A stretch of 38,925 bases of DNA from Nocardia alni (GTDB lineage: Bacteria; Actinomycetota; Actinomycetes; Mycobacteriales; Mycobacteriaceae). Shown here in pieces: positions 22,606 to 32,400 of the stretch (positions are counted from its first letter, which is position 1; every line of letters begins with the position of its first letter). A model generated the notes under the pieces. It had not been told where the DNA came from. It saw nothing but the letters and a program-made list of their open reading frames with translations, and did no database searches. Both the position numbers and the translations under genes were made by a program. The stretch covers positions 1-38,925 of the forward strand of contig NZ_JAGPOX010000097.1 in NCBI RefSeq assembly GCF_019038435.1. The letters run 5' to 3'.

Positions 22606-23042
22606 CGGAATTCGACGGTCGTGCGGCAGCCGCCGAGCGCGGCGTCGTGGGGATCCACCGTGATGGTGAGCGAATCGGTCAGTGTGGACACGATGTGCCA
22701 GCCGATGCCGCGCTGATCGGGCCCCTCGCCGGACACGGTCAGGACCGATACCCGGATCTGGACCCCCGTGCCGTTGTAGCCGATCGTGCAGTCCAGTTCG
22801 GTATCCGGCACCGCGTCCTGGATCAGGGCGGTCGCGACCTCCTCCAGCGCGAGCCGGATATCGGTCACCTCGTCGATACCGAAATCCGCCAGCAGCGCGA
22901 CGGTTTCGGCGACGGCGCGCAACATCGCCAGATCCTCGAAGTCGGCACGCACCTGGATACCGATCGTGCGGGTACGCGTCGACGACATCGATGCCTTCTC
23001 GCCCAAAGCCATTCGCAACTCCCGAATCTCGGCCACGTCCAT
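22584..23042 (-). CDS. RsbW/UsfX-like anti-sigma factor
   Basis: A 152-residue GHKL-fold protein. LALEEVATALIQDAV stands at the N-box position (N replaced, weaker than the 20620 paralogue), then TIGYNGTGVQIRVSVLT (G1-like strand) and GPDQRGIGWHIVSTL (G2-like). Erosion of the N box suggests reduced kinase activity, so it may act mainly by binding, as proposed for UsfX-type regulators. ATG23042 was chosen; MSSTRTRTIGI is a shorter alternative. Overlaps the sigma gene by 22 bp and is its presumed direct antagonist. Confidence 0.85.
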   Translation of the reverse strand: MDVAEIRELRMALGEKASMSSTRTRTIGIQVRADFEDLAMLRAVAETVALLADFGIDEVTDIRLALEEVATALIQDAVPDTELDCTIGYNGTGVQIRVSVLTVSGEGPDQRGIGWHIVSTLTDSLTITVDPHDAALGGCRTTVEFRWTGSDR

Positions 23043-23213
23043 GCGCTACTCCCGGACCCCGAACTCTACCGCGACGCGGACTCTGCCATATATCAAGCGG
23101 CCCTGATGCGCAGCGGGCTTACCGCGTGCGGTCCGACGACTCGGGCGCCGACGTCGCCGGTGCTGTGATCGTCGACTGTTCGTTCGGCGAAGCCGCGTGG
23201 TGCGAGCTATATT

Positions 23214-23262
23214 GAAGGTGCCTTCATTAGCTAAGGTAGCTTCAATAACAAAGGCGGCTTCA
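23214..23262. repeat. Three 12-bp operator-like repeats at 18-bp pitch in the SDR promoter
   Basis: AAGGTGCCTTCA (23215-23226), AAGGTAGCTTCA (23233-23244) and AAGGCGGCTTCA (23251-23262), each starting 18 bp after the last. The first is also a perfect palindrome, TGAAGG-TG-CCTTCA (23214-23226 plus flanking T213). They end 26 bp before the SDR-Ddn start. The likely ligand is the MarR protein encoded 1.3 kb downstream. Confidence 0.65.
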
Positions 23263-23288
23263 ACCACCGCCGAGAGGCAGGGACCGAC

Positions 23289-24575
23289 ATGCGACAAACA
23301 TGGTTCATCACGGGTTCTTCACGCGGCCTCGGTCGCGCGCTGGTCCGGGCCGCGCTCGAGGCGGGTGATCGCGTCGTCGCGACGGCACGCCGTCCCGAGC
23401 AGCTCGCGGAATTCGTCGAATCCCATGGTGAACGGGTGCTCGCGTGCGCTCTCGACGTGACGGATCCAGCGGCGGTCCGTGCTGCGGTGCAGGAGGCCAT
23501 CGCGCACTTCGGCAGGCTGGACGTCGTGGTCAACAACGCCGGGTACCTGAACGTCGCGCCGATCGAAACGGGCGACGATCTGGACTTCCGCAGCCAGTTC
23601 GAGACCAACTTCTGGGGCGTCTACAACGTCTCCAAGGCGGTGATCCCGCAGTTGCGCGCCCAGGGCGGCGGCGTCATAGTGCAGTTCTCGTCCGCGCGCG
23701 GACGGGTCGGCGGGATCCCGGGTATCGCGAGCTATCAGGCCGCCAAGTTCGCCATCGACGGTTTCAGCCGGGCGCTCGCGGCCGAGACCGCCCCCTTCGG
23801 CATCTCGGTCCTCACGGTCGAACCGAGCTACTTCACCACCGACGCCACCGGCGCCTCGATGACGATCCACGACATTCCCGCACAGTACGAGGCCACGGTC
23901 GGCGCGATGCTAACCCGCGGCGGCGGCCCGGCCCCAGCCGGCGATCCGGCACGGGCTGCGGCGATCGTCGTCCAGGCCGTTCAGCGCGGCACGCTGCCCA
24001 CTCACCTGCTGCTGGGCGTGAACGCCGTCGAAATGTCACTCGACTACTCGCGGCGGCAGATCCAGGAGGCGACCGACTGGGCGGAGGTCAGCCGCTCCGC
24101 CGCCTTCGGCGAGCCGTACCCGGCGACCTTCCCTGCGGGGACAGCGCGAGAAACCGTCGAGTTCAGTCCCTCGGAACACGCGCGTGACCAGACGAAGCGG
24201 ATCCTGGAGACCGGCACGACGGCGGGCATCGAGATACTCGGCTCGCCGATCGTGCTGTTGACGCTGCGCGGCGCGAAAAGTGGCGCGCTTCGGTATACCC
24301 CGGTGATGCGGGTGGAGCACGAGGGCCGGTACGCGGTCATCGCCTCCAAGCAGGGCGCTCCCGGGCACCCCACGTGGTACTACAACATCAAGGCGCACCC
24401 GGAGTTCTCACTGCAGGACGGGACGGTGAGCAAGGTCTACCGCGCGCGGGAGGTCGAGGGCGCCGAGCGGGCACAGTGGTGGGAGCGTGCGGTGCGGGCG
24501 TACCCGTCGTACACCGAATACCGGGAGAAGACCGACAGGCAGATCCCGTTGTTCGTGCTCGACCCGCAGTGGTGA
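23289..24575 (+). CDS. SDR oxidoreductase fused to Ddn-like F420-dependent reductase domain
   Basis: A 428-residue protein. N-terminal short-chain dehydrogenase (about 1-270): Rossmann TGSSRGLG, NNAG, active-site Tyr/Lys in YQAAK, PSYFTTDATG. C-terminal domain (about 295-428) follows the deazaflavin-dependent nitroreductase (Ddn) family: EILGSPIVLLTLRGAKSG.LRYTPVM, YAVIASKQGAPGHPTWYYNIKAHPEFSLQDG, and late YTEYREKTDRQIPLFVL. A linker joins them with no stop. The usual SDR alone is ~250-290 residues and Ddn ~140, so this is a true two-enzyme fusion. It may pass one substrate from NAD(P)-dependent to F420H2-dependent reduction. The first gene of a pair with marR; operator repeats lie just upstream. 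Confidence 0.85.
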   Translation: MRQTWFITGSSRGLGRALVRAALEAGDRVVATARRPEQLAEFVESHGERVLACALDVTDPAAVRAAVQEAIAHFGRLDVVVNNAGYLNVAPIETGDDLDFRSQFETNFWGVYNVSKAVIPQLRAQGGGVIVQFSSARGRVGGIPGIASYQAAKFAIDGFSRALAAETAPFGISVLTVEPSYFTTDATGASMTIHDIPAQYEATVGAMLTRGGGPAPAGDPARAAAIVVQAVQRGTLPTHLLLGVNAVEMSLDYSRRQIQEATDWAEVSRSAAFGEPYPATFPAGTARETVEFSPSEHARDQTKRILETGTTAGIEILGSPIVLLTLRGAKSGALRYTPVMRVEHEGRYAVIASKQGAPGHPTWYYNIKAHPEFSLQDGTVSKVYRAREVEGAERAQWWERAVRAYPSYTEYREKTDRQIPLFVLDPQW

Positions 24576-24605
24576 TCGCGCGGAACCCCTGCCTAGCATG
24601 ACGCC

Positions 24606-25049
24606 GTGGCGATGAACAGCGACCGGAATCTGTCCTCGGCGGTCGACTTCGGCCTGACGCTCAAACGCGCGCAGCACGTGCTCGCGCAGCGCATCGACGA
24701 GGTTTTGCGCCCGCACGACCTCAATCTGGGCCTGTGGGCGGTACTGCGCGAGGTGGCGGACCAGCCGGGCGCCTCGGCCTCCGAGCTGGCCAGAGCCACC
24801 TTCCACACCCCGCAGACACTCAGCGGACTGTTACAGCGACTGCAGGATCGGGGGCTGGTCGACCGCAGCACGGGTCGCGGCCGCATCGTGGACAACCACG
24901 TGACCGCGGCGGGCCATCGCACGCTCGCCGCGGTCACGCCGCAGGCCGAGGCCGTCATCGACAACGCCCTGGCAGCGCTCGAACCGGCGAAGCGCGAGAC
25001 CTTCCATCGATTGCTGGCCGAGTTCGCGGACGGCCTCACCGGCCGGTAA
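24606..25049 (+). CDS. MarR-family transcriptional regulator
   Basis: A 147-residue winged-helix regulator with helix-turn-helix ASASELARATFHTPQTLSGLLQRLQDRGLVDRS and wing RGRIVDNHVTAAG. GTG24606 or ATG24612 are both possible. TAGCAT (24594-24599) sits 6 nt before GTG and no Shine-Dalgarno is seen, so the message may be leaderless with its own promoter, although the SDR gene ends 30 bp upstream. Likely represses the SDR-Ddn gene through the repeats at 23214-23262. Confidence 0.9.
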   Translation: MAMNSDRNLSSAVDFGLTLKRAQHVLAQRIDEVLRPHDLNLGLWAVLREVADQPGASASELARATFHTPQTLSGLLQRLQDRGLVDRSTGRGRIVDNHVTAAGHRTLAAVTPQAEAVIDNALAALEPAKRETFHRLLAEFADGLTGR

Positions 25050-26121
25050 CGCCGTCGTCCTTGTACCGTCCGCCGGGATGACGGTCGCGCCACACCCAGA
25101 ACACCACGCACGCCACCAGCGCCCAGGCCGCCAGCACCAGGTAGGGGAACACGTGCTGGTGACCGCCGAAGTACACCGCCGTGTGCTGGGCGTTCACCGA
25201 CGCACCGGGCGGCAGCCACCGGCCGATGATTCCCAGTGGGGAGGGCAGCAGCGGCCACGACACCGCCCCGCCGGAGGACGGATTGCCCAGCAGCACCAGC
25301 AGGGCCCAGGTCGGGATCATCGCCCAGCGCCCGAACAGGGTGTTGAACATCGTGAAGATCATCCCGGTGGTGAACATCGTCAACGCCAGGATCAGCCAGG
25401 AGTGCACGAACGGCAGTCGCAGCGCGCCCAGCCACCAATCGACCACGGCCGCGATGACGAAGGACCCGGTCAGCGCGCTCGCGGCGATGAACGCGATCCG
25501 TTCGGCCGGATTCAGCGCTCGCGCGTGCACGCTGAGCTGGATCGCGCCGACCATGCCGATGATCACCGCCGCCAGCGTGATGTAGAAAAGCGTCAGACCG
25601 CGTGGATCACCCTTCTGCAGCGGCTTGATGTCGGTCACCACGACCGGCGTCCCGATCTTGTGTCCCACTGCCGTCGCCGACTCCGTAAGTACCTGCGCCA
25701 CGGTGGAGCCGGAGGCGCCGGACACGTCGAAAACGATCCGGTCGGGCCTGGTCACATCCACGATGCCGAACACCTGTTGCGCCTCGACAGCGTCGAGTGC
25801 GGCCCCTCGATCGGCGTACCGGTCGACGTGTAAGGCCCCGTTCAGCGCCGTATCGAGCCCGGCCAGGAACGCCGCGCCGGGCGCGGCGTCGCCCGAGCCG
25901 ATGAGCGCCACCGGAATTCGGTGCGGTGTGGGATTGGCCATGCTGTAGGTGTACGAGCCGGCGAACAGCCCGGCGGCGATGGCCAGGATGAACACCAGCA
26001 CAGTGGCGGGCAGGAACGGAGACTTCCGCATCCGCGCCCACACCAGACGCCACCTGGCAACCTTTTCGTGTTTTCCGGCGCCGGGGCGCGTATCCGGCTG
26101 CTCTACCCGCACTTCGGACAT
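25036..26121 (-). CDS. YhgE/ABC-2-like membrane protein
   Basis: A 361-residue protein starting at ATG26121 (MSEVRVEQPDTRPG). It has one N-terminal TM (FLPATVLVFILAIAAGLFAGSYTYSM), a ~150-residue extracytoplasmic domain, then five or six TMs. This is the layout of YhgE/Pip-like and ABC-2-type permeases without an ATPase of their own. The extracytoplasmic part contains VALIGSGDAAPGAAFLAGLDTALNGAL and repeated short strands of a domain known in phage-infection-protein relatives. Convergent with marR (14-bp overlap). No ATP-binding partner is adjacent. Possibly controlled with the SDR/MarR genes, but this is not shown. Confidence 0.72.
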   Translation of the reverse strand: MSEVRVEQPDTRPGAGKHEKVARWRLVWARMRKSPFLPATVLVFILAIAAGLFAGSYTYSMANPTPHRIPVALIGSGDAAPGAAFLAGLDTALNGALHVDRYADRGAALDAVEAQQVFGIVDVTRPDRIVFDVSGASGSTVAQVLTESATAVGHKIGTPVVVTDIKPLQKGDPRGLTLFYITLAAVIIGMVGAIQLSVHARALNPAERIAFIAASALTGSFVIAAVVDWWLGALRLPFVHSWLILALTMFTTGMIFTMFNTLFGRWAMIPTWALLVLLGNPSSGGAVSWPLLPSPLGIIGRWLPPGASVNAQHTAVYFGGHQHVFPYLVLAAWALVACVVFWVWRDRHPGGRYKDDGVTGR

Positions 26122-26419
26122 GGGCTCAAGCTTAGGGGCACAGATACGGCGAGACGGCAATCTTTCAGCATCCATACCGCATCGAGGGTGAGCTCCGCCC
26201 ATGCGGGTTATTTGCCCGAATCAGCATTTCGGTCGAATCCCGTTGCCGCGCACTTTCGCCGATCCGGCACCGCCACACCGAACACAATTCCACCAAAGGC
26301 GACATTTCACGCAGGCGATCACGAACGGAAGGGGGACAAAACAAACCTACAGTTCGTAAACTTTGACATTCTCAGGGATTTACAGCGTCAGGAAGCAATA
26401 AAGAAGTCCGATGACCGGG
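26122..26419. other. Intergenic region before the NB-ARC/TPR gene
   Basis: No gene is supported. The last 90 bp (26330-26419) are AT-richer than the surroundings, as in a promoter region. No clear -35 partner for the TAATCT at 26420 and no strong inverted repeat are seen. Confidence 0.4.
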
Positions 26420-26432
26420 TAATCTGACGCTG
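26420..26432 (+). promoter_or_regulatory. TAATCT -10 box of a leaderless NB-ARC gene
   Basis: TAATCT (26420-26425), six bases, then GTG26432. No Shine-Dalgarno is present, so transcription probably starts at the GTG. The paralogue at 32888 has the same layout (TAACCT, six bases, GTG). Confidence 0.55.
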
Positions 26433-28969
26433 TGACCTCATCATGGTCTCGCGGGGACGATAAATTGCGTTCTGCACGTGAGCAATTCGCTGATCGACTG
26501 GTAGAGCTGTTCAAGGCCGCCGGATATCCCACCCTCAGCCAGGTGGTGTCGGCCACCGAGACGCGGATGCGCGCTGCGCGGGGCAATGGTGTGCAGGGGC
26601 GAATGTCGTTGCAGCGCCTCTGCGATTGGCGCTCAGGGCGCAACGTGCCGGGGAAGTTCGAAGCGTTCGAGCCGGTACTGATCACCCTGCTGTCGATGGC
26701 GGACGGGACCGCGTCGATGCGGGCCGTCCTGCGGGATCGGTCCGCGTGGCACCGTTTGTGGCGGGCGGCCCGGGTCGAAGGCAGCATCCCGGCCGTGACG
26801 AAGCCCGCGCCGAGTCGATATGCAACGGAACATCCACGGCCACGGGTGGGTTCGAGTCTGTGGCGAGATCTTCCCACCTTCGTCGGCCGTGCCGCCGAAG
26901 TGCGGCGAATCGTCGAGGCGGCCGACTCCGGGCGGATCGTCTCGGTCCACGCCATCGACGGCATGGCCGGTGTCGGCAAAACCGCCCTGGTCACGCGGGC
27001 CGCGCATCTGCTGGCCGATCGGTTTCCCGACGGCCGGTACTTCGTGGAGCTCAACGCGCACGCGCCGGATCTGGTACCCGCCGATCCGTTCGACGTGCTG
27101 GCCACACTACTTACCGATATCGGTATCGATCCCGGCCATATCCCTGTCACCCTGGACGGTCGGCGTGATCTGTGGCGCGATCGTGTCAACGGCAGACGCA
27201 TCCTGCTGGTTCTCGACGACGCGCTCGACCGTGCCCAGATCGAGCCGCTGCTGCCGGGCGGATCCGGTTGTCTGACCCTGATCACCGGACGGCGTCGCCT
27301 GGCGGATCTCGACGGCGCCGTGCCGCTGGAACTGGCCACGCTGGACCCCGCCGGTGCGGCGGAACTCTTCTGCAGGGTGGGGCGGTTGTCCCCGACCGGC
27401 GACGATGTGGCGGCGGTGGCGAAAATCGTACGGCTGTGCGGAAATCTGCCGCTGGCGATCGTGCTGCTCGCGGCCCGGCTCGTACATCACCCCACGTGGA
27501 CGGTCACGGGATTCGCCGAGGAGCTGGCGAGCACCCACGACCGCCTCGCGGAGTTGGAGGCCGGGCAGCGTGCGGTGCGTGCGGCATTCATGACCTCGTA
27601 CCTCTCCCTGCCGCCCGACCGGCAGCAACTGTTCCGGAGACTGGGACTGCACCCTGGATCGGAGGTGGACGCGCACGCCGCCGCGGCGCTGGACGCGATC
27701 CCGGTCGCCGAGGCGCGGCGTGGTCTGGAGGCGCTGTACCTGGATCATCTGATCGAGGAAACCGCACCGGGTCGGTACCGTTCGCACGACTTGGTACGGG
27801 AATTCGCCGGATCGCTTGCCGCGCAAGACTCCGTCGATGATCGGGATCGTGCGCTGGACCGGCTGCTCGATTATTACGCGCACGCCTCACACAGCGCGCT
27901 GTACTCCGGTTCTGCCGTGCGTCAGGAACCCGATACCAGCGGACCTGCCGTGCCGATCCATTCCACGCAGGCCGAAGCGCTGGCCTGGATGGGCAGGGAA
28001 CGACCTAATATCTTGGCCTGCTTGGACTATGCGGCGTCCCGGAATCAGGTGCGCCACGTGATCGCGCTGACCGCGGCACTCACCGTCGAACTCCGGCTCA
28101 ACGGGCCTTGGCAGCTGGGCATCTTCGCCCGGCGCGATCGTGTCGCCGCCCACGCCGTCCAAACCGTCACCGAGGCAATGACATTCAAGGATTTCAGTCC
28201 GGCCGGCTACTTGCCGGATGGACATGCCGTCGCCGCCGGTCTGCTACAGCGGCAACTGGACCGCGACCCCGATATGGCGCCGCCGATGCGGCTTGCCGCT
28301 CTGCGCACCCTGGTGTTCGCCTATCTCATGGCTGGCGAGGACTCGGCGGCATTGGCGACACAGCGGCAGATACTCGCGTGGTACCGGGATACGGGAGATC
28401 GAGCGCGGGAGGGCGCCACCCTCAGCATTCTGGGCTGGATTCATCACGCGGTCGGTGAGGAACTCACGGCAATCGATCTGCTGCGCCAAGCGTTGGCTAT
28501 CCATCAATTGCACGACAATCGTCGCGGGGAGGCCTCCGCCAGGGTCAATCTGGCCTGGGTGTACTGCACTCGAGGCGATTGGGCGACCGCGACCGACCAG
28601 ATACGACGAGCGAGGGCGTACTACAACGGCTGCGGCCGCCGATCCGACGAAGCGTTCGCTCTGGCCGCCGAAGGCTGGATGGCATTTCTGGCGGGGTGCT
28701 GGAGCAGGGCCAGGACACTCGGGCTTCGAGCGCAGCACATCTGGATGGAACTCGGCAACCGATCCGGCGAGGCATTGAGTCGCAACAGTGTTGGCCTGAT
28801 CAATTTACTGACCGGAGAATATTCTGCTGCCACAGCGGAGTTCCAGGAGGCGCTCACCCTGTACGAGAGCATCGGCAATAGATCCGGGATCCCTTCCGCA
28901 CTGAACAATCTCGGAAGGGCGCAAATGTGCCTGGGCGACTATTCGGCCGCCGACTCGTCGATTCGTTAA
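26432..28969 (+). CDS. NB-ARC/TPR (AfsR/STAND-type) protein, cut by in-frame TAA
   Basis: 845 residues before the stop. Residues 15-90 form the DWRSGRNVP HTH-like module common in actinobacterial STAND proteins. The NB-ARC domain follows, with P-loop GMAGVGKT (177-184), Walker B RILLVLDDA (about 255-263), sensor-like CGNLPLAIVLLA and winged-helix MTSYLSLPPDRQQLFRRLGLHPG. From about residue 660, 40-residue TPR units run with conserved DR, A and L positions. The stop TAA (28967-28969) replaces unit position 32, where the paralogue has Gln/Glu (RQALAIY), and the frame then continues unbroken to 29413. One base change (CAA or GAA to TAA) explains it. Likely a recently inactivated or regulated sensor, unless the stop is suppressed. 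Starts leaderless at GTG26432. Confidence 0.85.
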   Translation: MTSSWSRGDDKLRSAREQFADRLVELFKAAGYPTLSQVVSATETRMRAARGNGVQGRMSLQRLCDWRSGRNVPGKFEAFEPVLITLLSMADGTASMRAVLRDRSAWHRLWRAARVEGSIPAVTKPAPSRYATEHPRPRVGSSLWRDLPTFVGRAAEVRRIVEAADSGRIVSVHAIDGMAGVGKTALVTRAAHLLADRFPDGRYFVELNAHAPDLVPADPFDVLATLLTDIGIDPGHIPVTLDGRRDLWRDRVNGRRILLVLDDALDRAQIEPLLPGGSGCLTLITGRRRLADLDGAVPLELATLDPAGAAELFCRVGRLSPTGDDVAAVAKIVRLCGNLPLAIVLLAARLVHHPTWTVTGFAEELASTHDRLAELEAGQRAVRAAFMTSYLSLPPDRQQLFRRLGLHPGSEVDAHAAAALDAIPVAEARRGLEALYLDHLIEETAPGRYRSHDLVREFAGSLAAQDSVDDRDRALDRLLDYYAHASHSALYSGSAVRQEPDTSGPAVPIHSTQAEALAWMGRERPNILACLDYAASRNQVRHVIALTAALTVELRLNGPWQLGIFARRDRVAAHAVQTVTEAMTFKDFSPAGYLPDGHAVAAGLLQRQLDRDPDMAPPMRLAALRTLVFAYLMAGEDSAALATQRQILAWYRDTGDRAREGATLSILGWIHHAVGEELTAIDLLRQALAIHQLHDNRRGEASARVNLAWVYCTRGDWATATDQIRRARAYYNGCGRRSDEAFALAAEGWMAFLAGCWSRARTLGLRAQHIWMELGNRSGEALSRNSVGLINLLTGEYSAATAEFQEALTLYESIGNRSGIPSALNNLGRAQMCLGDYSAADSSIR

Positions 28970-28972
28970 GCA

Positions 28973-29413
28973 ATGGCGATCTACGAGGATATCGGCATCG
29001 AAACCGGCCGAGCCGAGGCATTGGGACACCTGGGCTGGATGCGGCACCTGCAGGGACGACAGGATGCGGCGATGGATCTGCTACGCGAGGCCCTGACGAT
29101 CTTTCAGAACATTCATTCCAGTCCAGGGGAAACCGAGACGTACAACCGCATAGCCGCGGTAACCGCCGAGATCGGCGACTGGGAGCAGGCGCTGTCGATC
29201 TTCGAACGGGCGCTGGGGTCGGCGCGGCGGATTCGCAACCGCATAGAAGAGGCCCGGGCGCTGGAGGGCATCGCTCGCTGCTGTGCGCGATTCGACCACG
29301 GGCCCGCGGCGGAAACCCTGCTGCGCCAGGCGATGGACATCTACTCCGAACTCGGCGCCGCCGAGGCGCGCACCATGCCCAGAGAACTCCGCGCACAACC
29401 GCAACTCAGCTGA
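28973..29413 (+). CDS. C-terminal TPR part downstream of the in-frame stop
   Basis: In the same frame as the 26432 gene. It begins at ATG28973, 3 nt after the TAA, with MAIYEDIGIETGRAEALGHLGW, i.e. the rest of the interrupted 40-residue unit, and ends after 146 residues with further TPR-like helices. Reinitiation at this ATG is possible because it follows the stop so closely, but no Shine-Dalgarno is visible. Most likely it is the severed tail of the original 993-residue protein. Overlaps the convergent paralogue by 8 bp. Confidence 0.55.
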   Translation: MAIYEDIGIETGRAEALGHLGWMRHLQGRQDAAMDLLREALTIFQNIHSSPGETETYNRIAAVTAEIGDWEQALSIFERALGSARRIRNRIEEARALEGIARCCARFDHGPAAETLLRQAMDIYSELGAAEARTMPRELRAQPQLS

Positions 29414-32400
29414 ATCGCCGACTCGAGGCCGTATCGGGCACGGGTAGATCTCGCCACACCCGGCGTTTCTTCCACCGAATATGGATATCGCGGATCAGCC
29501 GGAGCGCGTCGATGTAGGCGACCACAGCATTGTGCGGCTCGACCGACGACTCCTCCCACAGCTCATTGATCCGGTCGATCATCTCGGCCCGGCCGGGCTG
29601 ATCGCCGAGCTCACGAAACAGCGCGAGCCCCGCACTCGCCAGATCGGCGGCGCCGGAATAGTCGCCGGTCTTGTAGTGCGCCAGCCCGAGACCGACGAAA
29701 GCGTATGCCTCACCGAGACGTTCACCGATATCACGGAAGATCGCCGGCGCTCGCTCGACCATCTCGATCGCGCCCGGATAATCACCGGCCCGATAGCGCA
29801 GCAATCCCAGCAGGACAAAACTGCAGGCTTCGCCCAGACGGTCACCGATATCGCTGAATATCGTCGTGGCCTCCTGCGCGTGGACCGTGGCTTGCGCGTA
29901 ATCGCCCTCGGTGTACCGGAGCATTGCCAGTCCGCCGAGACTGAATGCACACCCCAAACGGTCACCGGTCTCCTGGAAGATATCCATCGCCCGTCGCACC
30001 AGGCTGTCGGCGCCCGCCGCATCGCCCGCGACGAATCGAAGCCGCCCCAGGCTGCCGAGCGTGTAGGCCTCCCCGATTCGGTCACCGGTCTCCCGAAAGA
30101 TATCCAGTGCCCGTTCCAGATCCGCGATTCCGTCGGACATGGCGTCGGTGGCGTAGCGCAGCCTGCCGAGCCCGCTGAGCGCATACGCCTGCCCCACCCG
30201 GTCACCGATCTCCTGGAATACCACCAGCGCCTGGCACATGAGATCGTCCGCCACCGGATATTCACCGGACGCGTATCGCACCAGGCCGACCATGAGCAGT
30301 GTGTATCCCTGCCCGACCCGGTCGCCGATCTCTTGAAATATCGCCAGTTCCCGTCGCATCTCCCCCGCCGCGGCGCCATAGTCCCCGGTGGAATACCGCA
30401 CCAGGCCGAGGCCGCCGTGCATATACGCCTGACCGACGCGGTCGCCGATCTCCTGGAATATCGCCAGCGCGTGTTCCAACTGCCCGGCGGCGCCCGCGGT
30501 ATTCCCGGTCGCGTAGCGCACCGAACCGAGAGTGTTGAGCGCGTAGGCCTCGTTCACTCGGTCACCGACGTCCTGGTAGATCGCCAACGCCCGCCGCGTC
30601 AGATCGCCGGCGCCCGCGTAGTCGCCGGTGGCGAACCGCACGGACGCAAGATCGTTGAGCGCGTATGCTTCTCCGAAACGGTCACCGTCCCGGCGGTAGA
30701 TCTCCAGTGCCTGTTCCTCGGCCGCGGTCGCACCCGGATAGTCGCCCATCGCATAGCGCACCACGCCCAGCTCATCCAGTGCGTAGGCCTCACCGAGCCG
30801 ATCACCGGTCTGCCGGAAGATCGCCAGCGCCTCCCGGACCAACGCGTCGGTGCCCGGATAGTCCCCGGTCGCGTAGCGCACCACGCTCAGACCGCTCAGG
30901 GCGTAGGCTTCGCCGAGCCGATCGCCGCTGTCGCGGTAGATCGCCAATGCCTGCCGGACCAGATCGGCAGCGGCCGGATAATCTCCCGTCGCGAAACCCA
31001 AGCGCCCCAGGTTGCTCAGTGCGTGTGCCTGTCCGCCCCGGTCACCGATCGCCCGGTATGTCATCAGCGCCTGCCGGACCAGGTCGGCGGTGCCCGGATA
31101 GTCCCCGGCCGCATATCGCACCATGGCCAGATCGTCGAGTGCGTCGGCGGCGGCGAGCGGATCACCGGTGTGTTCGGCGACGGAGGCCGCGCGGCGATGC
31201 AGCCGGATCGCCAACGGCCACGGACCATCCAGACGAAGCAGCCCCGACAGGATGCTGGTCAGGCCGACCATCCGCGCCGGACGACGGTGGGCCGCAGCAT
31301 ATTCTAGGCAGGCCAGGAGGTTGGCGCGCTCGGACCGTAACCAGGCCATCGCACCCGCGCGATCCGAAAAGTACGGTGCGACAGCAGGTTCCGGATCATC
31401 ATCCGGTGTGTGCGGGCGTGGCCCCACGGTCACGAACCGGTCGGCGGCGCCCGCGATCTGCTGATAGTGCTCCAGCAACCGATCGACCGCATCGCGGAGA
31501 TCCTCGGCCGGGTCCTCGGCGACCAGGTCCAGGCCGTATTCGCGCAGCAGGTCATGCATTCGATAGCGGCCACCGACGGGTTCGTCGAGCAGGTGGTCCA
31601 GGAACAGAGCCTCGAGGTCGCGCCGAGCCCGGGCCGGGGTGACGTCGCCCAGCACCGCGGCCGCATATCGGTCGATTTCGGGGCCCGGGTGCAGGCTGAT
31701 GCGCCGGAACAACCGCTGCCGGTCCGGCGGTAAGTCGTTGTAGGACATGGTGAATGCGGCCCGCACGGCCCGTTCGCCGGCCTCCAGCTCGCCCAGCCGG
31801 TCCTGTGTCGTGGCCAGCTCGGCGCCCATCTCCGCGATGGTCCATCTGGTGTGGTGCGCCAGCCGGCCGGCGAGCAACACGATCGCCAGCGGCAGATACC
31901 CGCACAACCGGACGATGTCCTGTATCGCCGGGCGTTCGCCGTCGCCGGGCGCCCGGCGGGCCAGCGTGCAGAACAACTCGGCGGCCTTGTCCCCGTCCAG
32001 GGTGTCCAGCGGGAAGGGCTGGGATCCGTCGAGGGCGAGCAGGCGCCGGCGACTGGTGATCAGCGTGAGACACCGCGGCCCGTTCGGCAGCAGCGGCTCG
32101 ACCTGGGCATGGTCGGCGGCATCGTCGAGTATGAGCAGAATTCGCTTGTCCGCCAGACGATCTCGCCACATATTGCGCCGATTCTCCAGGCTGTCCGGAA
32201 TATTGCGAGGATCAACCCCCAGATCGGTGAGCAGTCCTGCCAGTACGTCGGTGGGCCTTGCGGCGGGATGGCCGGCGGTGTGGGCATGCAGGCTGACGAA
32301 CAGACGCCCGTCCGGAAACTGATCGGCGAACCGATGGGCGGCACGGATGGCCAGCGCGGTTTTGCCGATTCCGGGCATTCCGTCGATGGTGTGGATGGAT

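Noticed and set aside
29607..31166. CRISPR array or satellite DNA because of regular repeats
   Set aside because: Units are 120 bp, contiguous, diverged and coding in one frame; no short direct repeats with spacers.
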